A DNA stretch of 64,000 nucleotides from Phaeodactylibacter xiamenensis (GCF_000759025.1 NZ_JPOS01000077.1:55560-119559), one strand, 5' to 3'; shown: positions 47,501-56,477, counted from the first letter of the stretch. The notes: generated by a model not told the origin, from the letters alone. Numbers and translations are program-made.

Positions 47501-50500
47501 CGTTGGTGTTAAGTTTTGGCAGCGGTATTCTTGCTGTAGCCCAGCCGTTTGTGGGGGTTTTAAAATCCACCAGGACTTTTTCACTCAAAGGCGACGATGA
47601 ACCAAACGATTGATAGGCCACCCTAAAAGCAGGAGCAGGCTTGAAAGCGATACTGCTGGTACAGAAGCTGGTACTTTCGCTGAAGTCGAAGCTGCCGCCC
47701 GATGCGATCACTGCTCCGGTGCCATCTGTAAGGGTATAGGAACCATTGCCATATAAACAGCAAATACCGTCCCTGTCATTAATAGTGAAGGTATAGTCTC
47801 CTGGCTCCAGGCTGATGTTCTCTGTAATAGTGCGTGCTGTGTTCGAGAAAAATAAATTATTCCCATCGTAGGGGCCACCGGAAGCTACTATAGCACCGTC
47901 AGCATCAGAGACCGTCCACGAAGTTTCATCAGGAAAGCCGTCGACATTGATGGCTAGGGTCAGGTTGAGTCCGTAACAAGAGGAGCAGGGGGCACAGCTG
48001 GACCCACCGCAGTCTATGCCACTCTCATCACCGTTTTGGATGCCATCATAGCAGGATGGCGAAACGGTCGTGCTGCAGGTGGTGGGTGCTTCCTCAATCC
48101 AGTAATCAAAAGTTAACAGGTGGTTTTCCGCTTCGTTCCAAAGGATAGATGGTGATTCTAAACGGGCTGTGTGCTGTGTGTCCGAAAAGCAGTCATAATT
48201 CCCGGTGAAAGTTGCTCTGCGCCCCCCTGTAACCTCTTCAAATAATAACGGGAATCCATCTTGTATCCAGCATCCTTCAGGAGCTGAAGCATTTTCAAAG
48301 CCCTGGAATACAGGAAAAGGGGAGTATTCACCACATAAAGTTCTAAATTCTAAGGGCTCTGAAGGATTGCTGAAGATATCGGCGGATCCACAAGACTCAG
48401 TGATGACGTAAAAATCGTAAGGGGTATCTGATTCTAATCCCGTAGCCAGATATAGAGAAGTATCAAGCCCTGAGATGGTTTGACCTTGACCGGGTGAAAA
48501 ACCTCTGAGCCCAATCTCGATGGCGTACTCTAAGGCATCACCGGGAGCACTCCAACTTAATAAAGCAGAAGTTTCAGATAGGCTGTCAACAGACAGTGCT
48601 GTTGGCGCTGTACACTGTACCTTTTCATCTGCTCCAATATAGGGATGCGCTGGTCTGGTGTGGCCATCAATATCATCACTAATACCGGGAATGGTTATGC
48701 CCTGTCCCTGTACCGCTAAATTGAACCCAGAGAGATGCAGATCATTAGTACTTACGAACACAATGCTGTCAGAGACGGAGTTGGCATTGTAAGATGAAGA
48801 TGCGGTCTGCCATTCTTCCAGCGAGTTGTAAAATTGGTTGGCCACCACCGCGAGGGCTCCATTGCCGTCAGTGCGGTAGTACAGATTATAGTCGAGCACA
48901 TCATCGTTATTGGTTGGAGCATCGAGGTCAATGGCTTCCGAAGTATTGGAGATGAAAATGTTGTTCCGAATATCATACCCATCCGAAGAGGAATTGACCC
49001 ATAGAGCCTGATCATCATCAGCAAGGCCCGTATTGAAAAATAAGTCCACACTATCGGAACCGAATAAATAGTATGCATCCCCGGTACCGAATGCCCGCCC
49101 CATATTGTTTGAGACATTTGCTCGATCGGCAGCCCCCATAGATGAAGTATTGATGTCGCTTAAAAAATAAGCAAAAGTTGCGGCGCCCAGAACTTGGTTT
49201 TTCTGAACTATTGGTGATTTTGAATTCGCCACCCAGATTCCGTAAGAAGAACCAACAGGCGGCATTTCATGGATTATATTACCGGTTGCAACAGGACTGT
49301 TCAGGTTTCGAAAATGAATACCGGTAGATTGAGCTGAAATTTCGCACCCCTCTACGGTGATATTATTTCCATCAGTTACCTGACTTGAAGAACCATTTAT
49401 CCGGATACCGGTGCCTCCACCGTTAATCTTTACATTTTTGATAAGACCGTTGTTCATGCTGTTGCCGGTGGAGCCTAGTGTAAATTGATTGCCGTTAGCT
49501 ACAATACCTGCACTGTTGGAACTTGTGTTATTGACATCAATGATACAGTCCTGGATCGTATTAAAATCGGCCTCATTCCAAAGTTGAATGCCCCAGGAAG
49601 TCGAGCTGCCCGTGTGCCGGATGGTCAAGTCTTCTATTGTTATATAGTCGGCTCCGTTAAGCTCTACTGCCATAACACCGGAACCAGAGCCATCATAGGT
49701 AATTATGGTTTGATCTGCACCTGCTCCGGAGAGTGTCACCGTATTGGTCTCGCTGGCTCCCTCATAAGGGAACAGTTTAATTTGTTCCTGGTAGGTACCT
49801 GGGGCAATGTTGAAAATGACGGGGCCGTTTACACCGCAAGTGACTAAGCCGGCGATAGCGTCATGGATTGTCTGGAAGTCAGCATCACCACTACTTCCCA
49901 CACTGTAGGAACCAGATAGTTGGGATTCACAACCTGAAGAAAAGCCAAAGGGGCCTGCCCAGTCCTGTACCGGAGCGCCAGCGCAGTTGGTCCTGATGTA
50001 TAAGTCATAGGCAGTCAGAGGGGTTAAGCCTGTTACAGAGATTCCATTGCTGGTGGCATTACCAAAGTTGATTACGTTAGTGCCCTGAGAAGCGCCCTGC
50101 GCTACAATTTCCCAATCATAAGAGGTCCCACAGACATCTGTCCAAGTCAGGTCTATTTCGGTTCCTGCTGAGTTGGCGGTGCTCAAAGAGAATGGGGGGA
50201 TACATTGGGGAGGGGCATCATAAACCGCAATGTCATCAATGGCAGCATCTGAAAAAAAGTCTACTCCTATTGTGCCTATGATCCGGAACTTGAAGTTGGA
50301 ACTACCGGCATAACTACAAAGCGTAATCTCTGCCTTGAGATAACTGTCCGATTCCGAGGTTTGCTGCTCCCCACTAATAGACCAAAGAGGAGTTGACCAG
50401 GTGGCCCCACCATCATCAGAAGCTTCTACGGCTATGCTTCCCATTGATTGCCCATACATATGATAGTAGAATTCGAGAGCAGGGTTGCTCAAGTTGGAAA

Positions 50501-50819
50501 AATCAAATACGGGCGATTCCAAAATGGCTTGTTTTTCAAAGCAGCTACTCCCTTCCATATAGAGGTACTTGCCAGAGCCACTTGTGTTATCCCCGCTAGG
50601 GCCTGTTAGGGAAGAAGTCGTACCATTTGCATCGACAATCCAGTCTGTATCATCATCTGTTACATTTGTAAATCCTCCGGAGAGCGTGCAAATACTAGAG
50701 CAGGATTTGTCGCATTCCGTTTCTGTTTCAAATGTTTCCACAAAGGGAAATGAACTGATTTGTGCATTGAGGTTTAGGCCCATGAGTAAGACTAGGCCAA
50801 AAAGTAGATTCTTTTGCAT
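44517..50819 (-). CDS. Giant T9SS-exported modular adhesin (adhesin 1)
   Basis: A 2100-residue surface protein. Order seen: signal peptide (NLLFGLVLLMGLNLNAQ); MAM/concanavalin-like domain (20-200); fibronectin III (205-290); right-handed beta-helix with parallel-repeat pattern (310-725, DADFQTIHDAIAGL to HPYIGADE); fibronectin III (730-820); a second MAM-like part; a Cys-flanked domain (about 925-1055, CSSCYGLNLTLAINVDGFP); a proprotein-convertase P-type domain (about 1330-1520, NLDIELSCPNGQ, GEWTLSVKDLDPG); an HYR-like domain interrupted by a copy of the Cys-flanked domain (1630-1770); a concanavalin-like module (about 1790-1990); and a type A sorting domain (2015-2100, IVPNPVRRTFTLQF). It is probably attached to the cell surface and used in adhesion or glycan binding. 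Confidence 0.9.
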   Translation of the reverse strand: MQKNLLFGLVLLMGLNLNAQISSFPFVETFETETECDKSCSSICTLSGGFTNVTDDDTDWIVDANGTTSSLTGPSGDNTSGSGKYLYMEGSSCFEKQAILESPVFDFSNLSNPALEFYYHMYGQSMGSIAVEASDDGGATWSTPLWSISGEQQTSESDSYLKAEITLCSYAGSSNFKFRIIGTIGVDFFSDAAIDDIAVYDAPPQCIPPFSLSTANSAGTEIDLTWTDVCGTSYDWEIVAQGASQGTNVINFGNATSNGISVTGLTPLTAYDLYIRTNCAGAPVQDWAGPFGFSSGCESQLSGSYSVGSSGDADFQTIHDAIAGLVTCGVNGPVIFNIAPGTYQEQIKLFPYEGASETNTVTLSGAGADQTIITYDGSGSGVMAVELNGADYITIEDLTIRHTGSSTSWGIQLWNEADFNTIQDCIIDVNNTSSNSAGIVANGNQFTLGSTGNSMNNGLIKNVKINGGGTGIRINGSSSQVTDGNNITVEGCEISAQSTGIHFRNLNSPVATGNIIHEMPPVGSSYGIWVANSKSPIVQKNQVLGAATFAYFLSDINTSSMGAADRANVSNNMGRAFGTGDAYYLFGSDSVDLFFNTGLADDDQALWVNSSSDGYDIRNNIFISNTSEAIDLDAPTNNDDVLDYNLYYRTDGNGALAVVANQFYNSLEEWQTASSSYNANSVSDSIVFVSTNDLHLSGFNLAVQGQGITIPGISDDIDGHTRPAHPYIGADEKVQCTAPTALSVDSLSETSALLSWSAPGDALEYAIEIGLRGFSPGQGQTISGLDTSLYLATGLESDTPYDFYVITESCGSADIFSNPSEPLEFRTLCGEYSPFPVFQGFENASAPEGCWIQDGFPLLFEEVTGGRRATFTGNYDCFSDTQHTARLESPSILWNEAENHLLTFDYWIEEAPTTCSTTVSPSCYDGIQNGDESGIDCGGSSCAPCSSCYGLNLTLAINVDGFPDETSWTVSDADGAIVASGGPYDGNNLFFSNTARTITENISLEPGDYTFTINDRDGICCLYGNGSYTLTDGTGAVIASGGSFDFSESTSFCTSSIAFKPAPAFRVAYQSFGSSSPLSEKVLVDFKTPTNGWATARIPLPKLNTNAESYVVRFEGYHNAFARIDNIHIQEEEDCLPPQNVQASLFDNIAVLSWDSSDADSFLVRYALEGSPHWYSFISTNQFNSEFFVFDRDGNYRFEVIAICDGHLSRPSSTVRLTYSCGSPWTLTLRSPYFTGFEGTGAKPECWTLQSSSPSAWQFPEKVFDTTGLANQPLNGDNMAAFISPTVRKDTLISPLFDVSSFSEVPVVSFAYNILEGLISSVGPSPQTAVANENLAIGRVDGIIPFFPLTSPSTIKLSGFPRDATLTESMLSSVCISLEHERYDNLDIELSCPNGQSAKIIKHFSSPQILEHLGEPFIRTDFIGRNDLTPGTPYEYCFSMESTDFGTLRDEHLSFTPSHVYTTVPSLIDGLTSEVSASYFPEGSYKPEGDFSSLEGCPLNGEWTLSVKDLDPGFEGSLFKWSLNFDPTLLDSIMNYQPTLNLLYRTAEGGEWTQLAEYSPNQNLASTWTTEEILLPSLSDYLQFAFTVTDANDQDSLDLVLDTTSNETPQRGRGILLDDFRVSEYCAPPSAICQDVTVVLDTNGQGTLLPEEIGGNSIMGCPPCSYGNNFTLTIALDSFPSETRWTLTDTDGGNTIAQGLYAFFQANRTVTDSFSLSGGDYVFTISDSGGDGGSYNLSDELGNTVASSGAFGVSESTTFCADGLASESISQSFFDCDDIGSTINVTYTITDFNGASDQCSATVSVEEGNALPAGWSATNIGDQGDGSDFNYSLCSADSPNNDDLTISTGGYNLLNQNADNLAFANIELCNDGGIQARIESVDGGYAGLMIRESDAPGAKMVAVYSNLTNLIRREIRTTDNGPKNSTLIQASFPYWLRLQRDGDLIRARYRTWSNASWQTFYQAYLPMNSCVEMGLAVFTTDPNGSASATFGDIRFRNNSGGINLSAPDSLYWENAQPEVLKATIVPNPVRRTFTLQFSAALPADGTAALFNEFGQQLAQTPLREGEQSIDWDASYLPAGLYFLEVFTQDGYREVLKVVRQ

Positions 50820-51380
50820 GGAGATTAAGTTTGTTAAGGAAAAATATGGTAGTAGGAGCTTAAGTGTTGTTTCGGATATTGCGTTTTGAGCTGCTATCGT
50901 CAGAAAAAATCAGTCATACCTTGGTCAACTTGTGCAGGTCTGCGGTTTCTGAATGGGGTCCTGTGAACTCCATGGATATGCCTGATGAACCACCTTTGAG
51001 GAGAATAATCAGAGAAGTGGGAAAACGTATGAAGCCTTTTACGGGCTGATTACTAATGAGGCGAAGGATCTTGTGCCCCGCACGGATTAAATACCGGGAC
51101 AATAAGAAGAATATACAAGACATGAGCGATGAGGCAACTAAAAGGACCTCATCCCAAGAGCTGTTTTTGGAAGGCATGCATATATGTTTTTGTTGTTACA
51201 TCTACCCACATCTTCTGAAGAGAAAGAAAGTGGAGATGCATGCCTGTAAAACTATTAACGGGATGATTAAAAGCCTGCTATTTAAAGCTTCCTGTTACTC
51301 TAAAATCGTAAAAACTACTCTCATTTGGTAAAAACGACAGGAAGGTTTGTTTGTAAAAGGCTGGTATTCAATGAGGTGTT
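50820..51380. other. 561-base gap between adhesin 1 and the AraC-type regulator
   Basis: Holds the adhesin 1 leader. Short frames exist on both strands (for instance 50914-51177 minus, 87 codons with one hydrophobic stretch), but none is supported. A nine-base inverted repeat, GGCATGCAT...ATGCATGCC (51172-51245), stands out as a possible regulator site. Confidence 0.45.
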
Positions 51381-53060
51381 TTATTCTTCTTCGTTTCGGA
51401 TCATCTGAGTATATTGCTTCGGGGTAAGCCCGGTCTGATCCTTGAAGGCTCGGTAAAAAGTGGCGGTAGAATTAAATCCGGATAATCTTCCAATTTCATC
51501 GAAGGAAAAAGAGTGGTTCTTCTGCAATTCAATCTTGGCACGTTCTACTCTAAACCGGTTGAGGAATGTAGAGAAGTTCATCTGAGTGTAGTAGCTAATG
51601 GTTTTGGATATATAGGTACGGTTGGAGTTGCAAAGTTTAGCCAGGTCACTGATGCGGAAATCGGGCTGAAGGTAGCATTCCTCTTTTTCAATAATGCTTA
51701 CGATTTGCCTCCACAGCTCATAATGGTGGGTAAATGGTATGGTGTTTTCATCTTCCTCGATGGGCGTTGATATGTCAGGTTGGTTCCACTCTGCTGTTGG
51801 TGATTGGACATGATAACCTGACTTGGGCTTTAGCAGAGCTTCGAACTGACGCTGGGTTTCTTTTTCTTTAAGAAATAGCACCCTATAGCTTACTTGTAGC
51901 CTCCTGTGATTTTTTATCAGCATAACGACTGCTACTCCGAGGATAAAAATGAAAGCAAGGGAAAGCGTCAGTATGTTTCGCTGTGAACGCAGCCTGACCT
52001 GTTGGTTATTAATGATTTGGGCATTCTCTTTTGTTTCGTGGATGATTTGCAGCTCACTGACAATTCGGCTGGTGTTTTCATCGTATATGGAATCAAGGAA
52101 GTGTTCGTACTCCCAAAGTTCTTTCTCAAAAGTAGCAGCATCTTCGAGCTCTGACATCGCAATCAAATGATAAATCCATTTTCCCTGCTGGGTTCGGTTA
52201 TTAGAGGGAGAGAGCGTATCGAGCCTTGCTCTTGCAGCCTCAAACTCACCTCTTGCAATCTCTAACTTGGCTTTAAAAACCTGAAGCCCTTCATTCAGAT
52301 AGTAATACCCTTTTTCTTCAATCAGGCGGGTCGCTTTTTCCAGGTAGTATTTTGACTTCTCCTCCTCTCCGGCTTCATGATGAAAAGCCGCCAGATGTAT
52401 GCATACATTCGTATACTCGTAAGTGTTGCCCGCTTGCTCATAAAGTTGTAGGGACCGCGTAAGCTTTGTTTCAGCCTTATAATCTTTAAGTTCCTCGTCA
52501 ATAGTAGCTTCATTGTGCAAAACTAATGCCAGCCCTTCTGTGTTCCCGGCATCTTCAAATTTGCTCCTTGCTGATTCAAGGTAGGATCTGGCTTCGCTGA
52601 ATTTGCGCTGATGAATAAGAAGCAAACCAATATTTAATTCAGATTGGGCTATGCCATTTTGATTGCCGATGCTTTTTTCCAGTTCTAAAGAAGCAAGATA
52701 GGCCGCTAAGCCTTCTTCATAACGGTCTGTCATGTCATAGACGATCCCCAGGTTATTGAGTAACTTCCCTTTGAATAAAGGTGACTGCTCCGCATAACCA
52801 GATTCCAGCGCTTTCAGGTATGCATTTCCGCTTAGATAGTAGTTGCCGTTAAAGTAATGAGCGATGCCCATGTAGTAGTGCGCCTGAGCCAGAATGGAAT
52901 CTTCTGCCGCCGGGGCTTCCTCCACTATTGTGCTCAGTATCTGTAGCGCAGAGTCAGGTTGCCCTGGCAGCAACGCCTTCACAGAATCAAGTCCGTTCTG
53001 TGCCGTAACGGATGAGGCATATAATAATGATGCTAACAGAAATGTTAGTAATCGATTCAT
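51381..53060 (-). CDS. TPR / membrane / AraC-type helix-turn-helix regulator
   Basis: A 559-residue protein combining sensor and DNA-binding parts. Signal peptide or first helix (LLTFLLASLLYASSVTAQ); a TPR array (about 30-300, LNNLGIVYDMTDRYEEGLAAY and similar); a coiled coil; one membrane helix (about 361-383, ILTLSLAFIFILGVAVVMLI); and a C-terminal AraC/XylS domain (455-555, FRISDLAKLCNSNRTYISK, FDEIGRLSGFNSTATFYRAF, GLTPKQYTQMIR). The layout predicts periplasmic TPRs signalling to a membrane-tethered cytoplasmic DNA-binding domain. It sits between the sensor kinase operon and adhesin 1 on the same strand, so adhesin 1 is a plausible target. Confidence 0.9.
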   Translation of the reverse strand: MNRLLTFLLASLLYASSVTAQNGLDSVKALLPGQPDSALQILSTIVEEAPAAEDSILAQAHYYMGIAHYFNGNYYLSGNAYLKALESGYAEQSPLFKGKLLNNLGIVYDMTDRYEEGLAAYLASLELEKSIGNQNGIAQSELNIGLLLIHQRKFSEARSYLESARSKFEDAGNTEGLALVLHNEATIDEELKDYKAETKLTRSLQLYEQAGNTYEYTNVCIHLAAFHHEAGEEEKSKYYLEKATRLIEEKGYYYLNEGLQVFKAKLEIARGEFEAARARLDTLSPSNNRTQQGKWIYHLIAMSELEDAATFEKELWEYEHFLDSIYDENTSRIVSELQIIHETKENAQIINNQQVRLRSQRNILTLSLAFIFILGVAVVMLIKNHRRLQVSYRVLFLKEKETQRQFEALLKPKSGYHVQSPTAEWNQPDISTPIEEDENTIPFTHHYELWRQIVSIIEKEECYLQPDFRISDLAKLCNSNRTYISKTISYYTQMNFSTFLNRFRVERAKIELQKNHSFSFDEIGRLSGFNSTATFYRAFKDQTGLTPKQYTQMIRNEEE

Positions 53061-53069
53061 CTATACTAT

Positions 53070-53084
53070 CCCCCGATACGGGGG
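53070..53084 (-). promoter_or_regulatory. GC-rich hairpin just before the AraC-type regulator start
   Basis: CCCCCG-ATA-CGGGGG forms a perfect six-pair stem nine bases before the ATG at 53060, where a ribosome must bind. It may limit translation. Confidence 0.5.
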
Positions 53085-53262
53085 TGAAATAAATTTGAGA
53101 AGGTAAATAGAGGTGCTGTGTTAGCATCTCTAATGAAAATACTTTTGTCTGCTGAGCCCTCAGCTTTGTTTTTACACCAACGAGTGCGCAATATAGTAAA
53201 TAATTGCCTCACCCACTGTTTGAAAGGGTGCCGGGCTACATTAGATTTTAATTAAATTAAAT

Positions 53263-53295
53263 CCAAACCGCGCACGCTCGTGTGCGCGAGTTTGG
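53263..53295 (-). terminator. Large hairpin after the sensor kinase gene
   Basis: CCAAACCGCGCAC pairs with GTGCGCG-a-GTTTGG over 13 pairs with one bulge and a six-base loop. On the minus strand it lies about 80 bases after the kinase stop and is followed by an AT-rich tract (ATTTAATTTAATT) in place of a clean T-run. It probably ends the regulator/kinase operon. Confidence 0.55.
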
Positions 53296-53374
53296 CTGGT
53301 TGAAAAAAATCTGCTATGTTATATAGCATGGGAAGCGATCGTGGATACAGGCTCTCTTCTCCACAGCCACACAA

Positions 53375-55240
53375 TCAGTCAAACCAAATCGCTTTGCCAT
53401 AGCCCGTGCCCTCCAGCTCCTCCACCCGCGCTTTGAGCCTTTGGCTGAGCAGCCGGATAAGCCGGGTCCCAAAGGCCGTACCGCGATCCGTAACGGCAGC
53501 TGCCTTTCCTACGCCATTGTCCTGTACTTTCAGCAGGTAGCCGCCTCGCGCCGGCCGGGAAAAATGCAGACGGATTTCTCCCTGACGGTTATCCGGAAAG
53601 GCATACTTCAGAGCATTGGTAATCAGTTCATTGGTGATGAGGCCCACGGGGATGGCCGTTTCTGCATCCAGCTCCACCGGTTCGACTTCATAGCGGATTT
53701 GTATCCGACGGTCGTCCAGCCCAAAGGAATCTGCTACCGTTTCACCCAGTTCGTGGAGGTAGGTCTGCATATTCAGGGCGGCGGGCGTAGCTCCGGTGTA
53801 GAGCTGCTGATGGATCAGCCCCATGGCGTCCACCCGGTTTTGGCCTTCGCGTATGGCATCAAGGGCGTTTTCGTCCTGTATGTAGCGGGATTGCAGGCTA
53901 AGCAGGCTGGAGAGGACCTGCAGGTTGTTTTTGACCCGGTGGTGGATTTCGTAGAGGAGGGCTTCAATGGAGCGGTTTTTCTGCCGGATGGTCCGGTAGC
54001 CTTGCAGCAGCATAAGCGCCAGTACCAGGAGCAGCCCGGCTATGCCGACCGAATACCATCGGATGGTGCGTTCCCGGCTGAGTGCCTGTTGCTGCTGGTA
54101 AATGGTAGCCTCCTTTTGAGCCGTTTCGTAACGGGTCTGCAGTTCTGCCACTTTTTCATCTGCTTCTGCGGTGAACAAGCTGTCGTGGACGGCGGTGTAT
54201 CTTTTGTAGTAGACGAGTGCCGAGTCGTACTGTCCCAGCCCTTCGTAGGCCTGAGATAAATTTATTAGGGCTTCCGGCCACTTGTACTGTTCTCCTGTCT
54301 GTTGCAACTGCTGCCACAGCGAGCGTACAATCGGAAGGGCTAAACCATACTCCTCCATCCGGATATAAATATCCACGATATTGTTCAGTGTGGCCATCTC
54401 CAAACTTACAAATCCGGTGGAAATGGCTATTTCGTTGGCTTCCTGATAATCAGAGAGCGCCTCCTCGTACCGCTCCATATATTTGAGAATATTCCCCCGG
54501 GTATTTTGCGACAGCGCGATATCCACAAGGTCACCGGCATTTTGACGTAGCTGCAGGGCTTCGTTTGCATAGTTCAGCGCGGTATCCAATTCATCTAACT
54601 GCAGGTTAATATCTGCCAGGAGTTGTGCAGTCACGCCAAGGTCAACCTCAGGTGCACCAGCAGTTTTTAGTTGCTCATAGCCACGGAGCGCATAGTCAAG
54701 GGCCTCCTGATAATTCCCCTGATTATAGAGCGCGTCCCCCACATCACTGTTGGCCATGCCAATCTCTGCCTCCTCACCGAGAGATTCCCGGATGCCCAGC
54801 ACCTGAAAGGCGATGGTTGCCGCTTTCTCGTACTGCCCCAGATAGTTGGCTACCCACTGCAGTTTACTGAGTACCCGCGCCTGGCCGGCGAGGTTGCCGG
54901 AGGCTTCAAAAATAGCATTGGCCTGTTCAAAGTAATGGATAGCGGAGTCGGGCTGACTGGAGTTGGCATGGATACGGCCTATTGCGGTTAGCAATTCTGC
55001 CTTCTGGGTAGCTGTCGTTTCGTCACTGATGAGGTGCAGTCCCTGATAGCCATACTCCAATCCCTGTTCCAGGTCATATCCATTCATAAGGTGAGTCAGC
55101 TCAATGAGTACACTAAGGGAAGCCGTGTCTGACTGAGCAGTTTGGAGCGATTGCTCAAGGCTGTCAATGACCGGGGTTTGGCTGAACAGGGCTATGGGAA
55201 AGAAAAGGAATAGTAATGTTTTTTTGTGGTGTGTGTTCAT
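53375..55240 (-). CDS. TPR sensor histidine kinase (HisKA_2 type)
   Basis: A 621-residue kinase. Signal peptide (TLLFLFFPIALFSQ); TPR repeats (about 30-330, NSDVGDALYNQGNYQEALDY and similar); one membrane helix (about 396-415); then HisKA_2 with phospho-acceptor His in LLYEIHHRVKNNLQV (near 432), and an HWE/HisKA_2-type ATPase domain (ELITNALKYAFP, KVQDNGVG, GTRLIRLL). The family pairs with LytTR or receiver-only regulators; here the LytTR regulator gene lies 40 bases upstream on the same strand, so the two form one operon and very likely one signalling pair. Confidence 0.93.
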   Translation of the reverse strand: MNTHHKKTLLFLFFPIALFSQTPVIDSLEQSLQTAQSDTASLSVLIELTHLMNGYDLEQGLEYGYQGLHLISDETTATQKAELLTAIGRIHANSSQPDSAIHYFEQANAIFEASGNLAGQARVLSKLQWVANYLGQYEKAATIAFQVLGIRESLGEEAEIGMANSDVGDALYNQGNYQEALDYALRGYEQLKTAGAPEVDLGVTAQLLADINLQLDELDTALNYANEALQLRQNAGDLVDIALSQNTRGNILKYMERYEEALSDYQEANEIAISTGFVSLEMATLNNIVDIYIRMEEYGLALPIVRSLWQQLQQTGEQYKWPEALINLSQAYEGLGQYDSALVYYKRYTAVHDSLFTAEADEKVAELQTRYETAQKEATIYQQQQALSRERTIRWYSVGIAGLLLVLALMLLQGYRTIRQKNRSIEALLYEIHHRVKNNLQVLSSLLSLQSRYIQDENALDAIREGQNRVDAMGLIHQQLYTGATPAALNMQTYLHELGETVADSFGLDDRRIQIRYEVEPVELDAETAIPVGLITNELITNALKYAFPDNRQGEIRLHFSRPARGGYLLKVQDNGVGKAAAVTDRGTAFGTRLIRLLSQRLKARVEELEGTGYGKAIWFD

Positions 55241-55280
55241 AAATGTTTGGGCGTGAAAGTGTTGTCTGTAGGTGTAGGGC

Positions 55281-56015
55281 TCAAAGCATTTTGATACGCT
55301 CCTGCAGCTTTGCGCGGTAGGACCTGCCTACCGGGATTTTATGTTTTCCGATATATACATAAAGCCCTCCTATTTTATCGATCTGATTCAGGTTGACAAG
55401 ATAGGAGCGATGTACCCGCATAAAGTCATTATTTTGCAGGATATCGTGAAATTTTTTCAGGGTTAGCGTAGCCAGATGGGTCCGGTCATTGGTGACGACC
55501 TTGCAATAGTAGTCGTCCGCCTCGGCCCAGAGGATATCCTTCAGGCGTACCTTGACCTGCAAGTCATTTGTCTTGATAAAAATGCAATCCTGCAGGGTTT
55601 TGGTCGCAAGGGAAGAGGGGGCAGGTGCACCTCCGGAAAGTTGGCCGGACTGACCAAGGGCCAGCTCAATGGCATGCCGCACGTCCCTTCCCCTGAAGGG
55701 TTTGGAAAGGAAAGCGTGCGGTTGTACACCTTTAGCGCGTACGAAAGTGACGTCATCAGCGTTGCTGGTCAGAAAAATGAGCGGGAAGCTATGCTTTTTG
55801 GCGATGATTTCTGCTGTTTCCACCCCGTCGAGCTCACCTTCCAGCTGAATGTCCAGCAGCGCTAAGTCTGGAATCTCCGATTGCAGAAGCTCCAGAGCCG
55901 CTTCTCCACTGCGGACGCTTCCGGTAATCCTGTAGCCCATCTCTATCAGGCGGTCTTCGAGGTCTGCCGCAATGATGGGGTCGTCTTCCACGATTAAAAT
56001 ACCAGGGTTAGGCAT
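55281..56015 (-). CDS. LytTR response regulator
   Basis: A 244-residue regulator. Receiver domain (1-120) with the acidic pair in VEDDPIIAADL, phospho-acceptor D55 in LALLDIQLEG, LTSNADD and the lysine in FLSKPFRG. LytTR DNA-binding domain (about 140-244): DILWAEADDYYCKVVT, MRVHRSYLVNLNQID, IPVGRSYRAKL. It should bind DNA as a dimer when phosphorylated by the adjacent kinase. LytTR regulators commonly control surface, biofilm or secreted factors, which fits the adhesin genes on both sides. Confidence 0.95.
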   Translation of the reverse strand: MPNPGILIVEDDPIIAADLEDRLIEMGYRITGSVRSGEAALELLQSEIPDLALLDIQLEGELDGVETAEIIAKKHSFPLIFLTSNADDVTFVRAKGVQPHAFLSKPFRGRDVRHAIELALGQSGQLSGGAPAPSSLATKTLQDCIFIKTNDLQVKVRLKDILWAEADDYYCKVVTNDRTHLATLTLKKFHDILQNNDFMRVHRSYLVNLNQIDKIGGLYVYIGKHKIPVGRSYRAKLQERIKML

Positions 56016-56067
56016 AAATTTAAGCTAAGATTACGGTCGCCGTTAAGTAATTAAACTATACACAAAG

Positions 56068-56083
56068 GAGCAAAATTTTGCTC
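56068..56083. promoter_or_regulatory. Perfect 16-bp palindrome before the LytTR regulator gene
   Basis: GAGCAAAATTTTGCTC, centred about 60 bases before the LytTR regulator start and touching the stop codon of the pseudo-receiver gene. It may be an operator or a small terminator. Confidence 0.5.
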
Positions 56084-56477
56084 ACATCCGGGAAAGGGTA
56101 TCTCTGACTATACTTTTAACCTGATATTCAGAAAAGGGTTTGCAAATTATTGGAAATTTCTGTTCGAGCATGTAATGGCTTCCAACAGTTCCGATGGGCA
56201 GCGTACTGCTCCAGATGACCGGCAATTCAAACTGCCAGTGTAGCTGGGTCGCCAGAAAAAGTAATTTATTGATATACTGAGGAGTGATGGCAATAATTGC
56301 CAGGTCGCTGTCAATGGCCCTGAGCGGATTGAGTACATTAGTGGGCAATCTTTTACTTGATAGATGATAGCTTTTCGAATGGTAAACCGCTCCGCCCATT
56401 TCCTCTATACATACTGATAAGTGCGCCGCTATAACCGGGCACGGCTCAATCAGGTAGACTTTAAACCGATGTTTCAT
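56082..56477 (-). CDS. Pseudo-receiver protein (degenerate response-regulator domain only)
   Basis: A 131-residue protein that aligns by pattern with receiver domains but lacks their chemistry. The start reads VYLIEPCPVIAAHL where a receiver has V-E-D-D-P. The segment that should end in the phospho-acceptor Asp reads SDLAIIAITPQ, with Ala in its place. The Ser in VIWSSTL and the Lys in ICKPFSE remain. It has no output domain. The frame is open to 56705, inside the adhesin 2 gene, but the ATG at 56477 gives a start that fits the fold. It lies 66 bases before the LytTR regulator gene on the same strand and may modulate that kinase-regulator pair. Confidence 0.75.
   Translation of the reverse strand: MKHRFKVYLIEPCPVIAAHLSVCIEEMGGAVYHSKSYHLSSKRLPTNVLNPLRAIDSDLAIIAITPQYINKLLFLATQLHWQFELPVIWSSTLPIGTVGSHYMLEQKFPIICKPFSEYQVKSIVRDTLSRM

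Larger units (their letters stand above)
53061..53374. other. 314-base intergenic region with two hairpins
   Basis: Separates the kinase gene from the AraC-type regulator gene. It contains the leader hairpin at 53070-53084 and the GC-rich hairpin at 53263-53295; between them is AT-rich sequence with a near-palindromic stretch around 53244-53263. No gene is seen. Confidence 0.6.

Noticed and set aside
50914..51177. 87-codon minus-strand frame in the gap before adhesin 1
   Set aside because: One hydrophobic stretch but no recognisable start context, domain or partner; not enough to call a gene.
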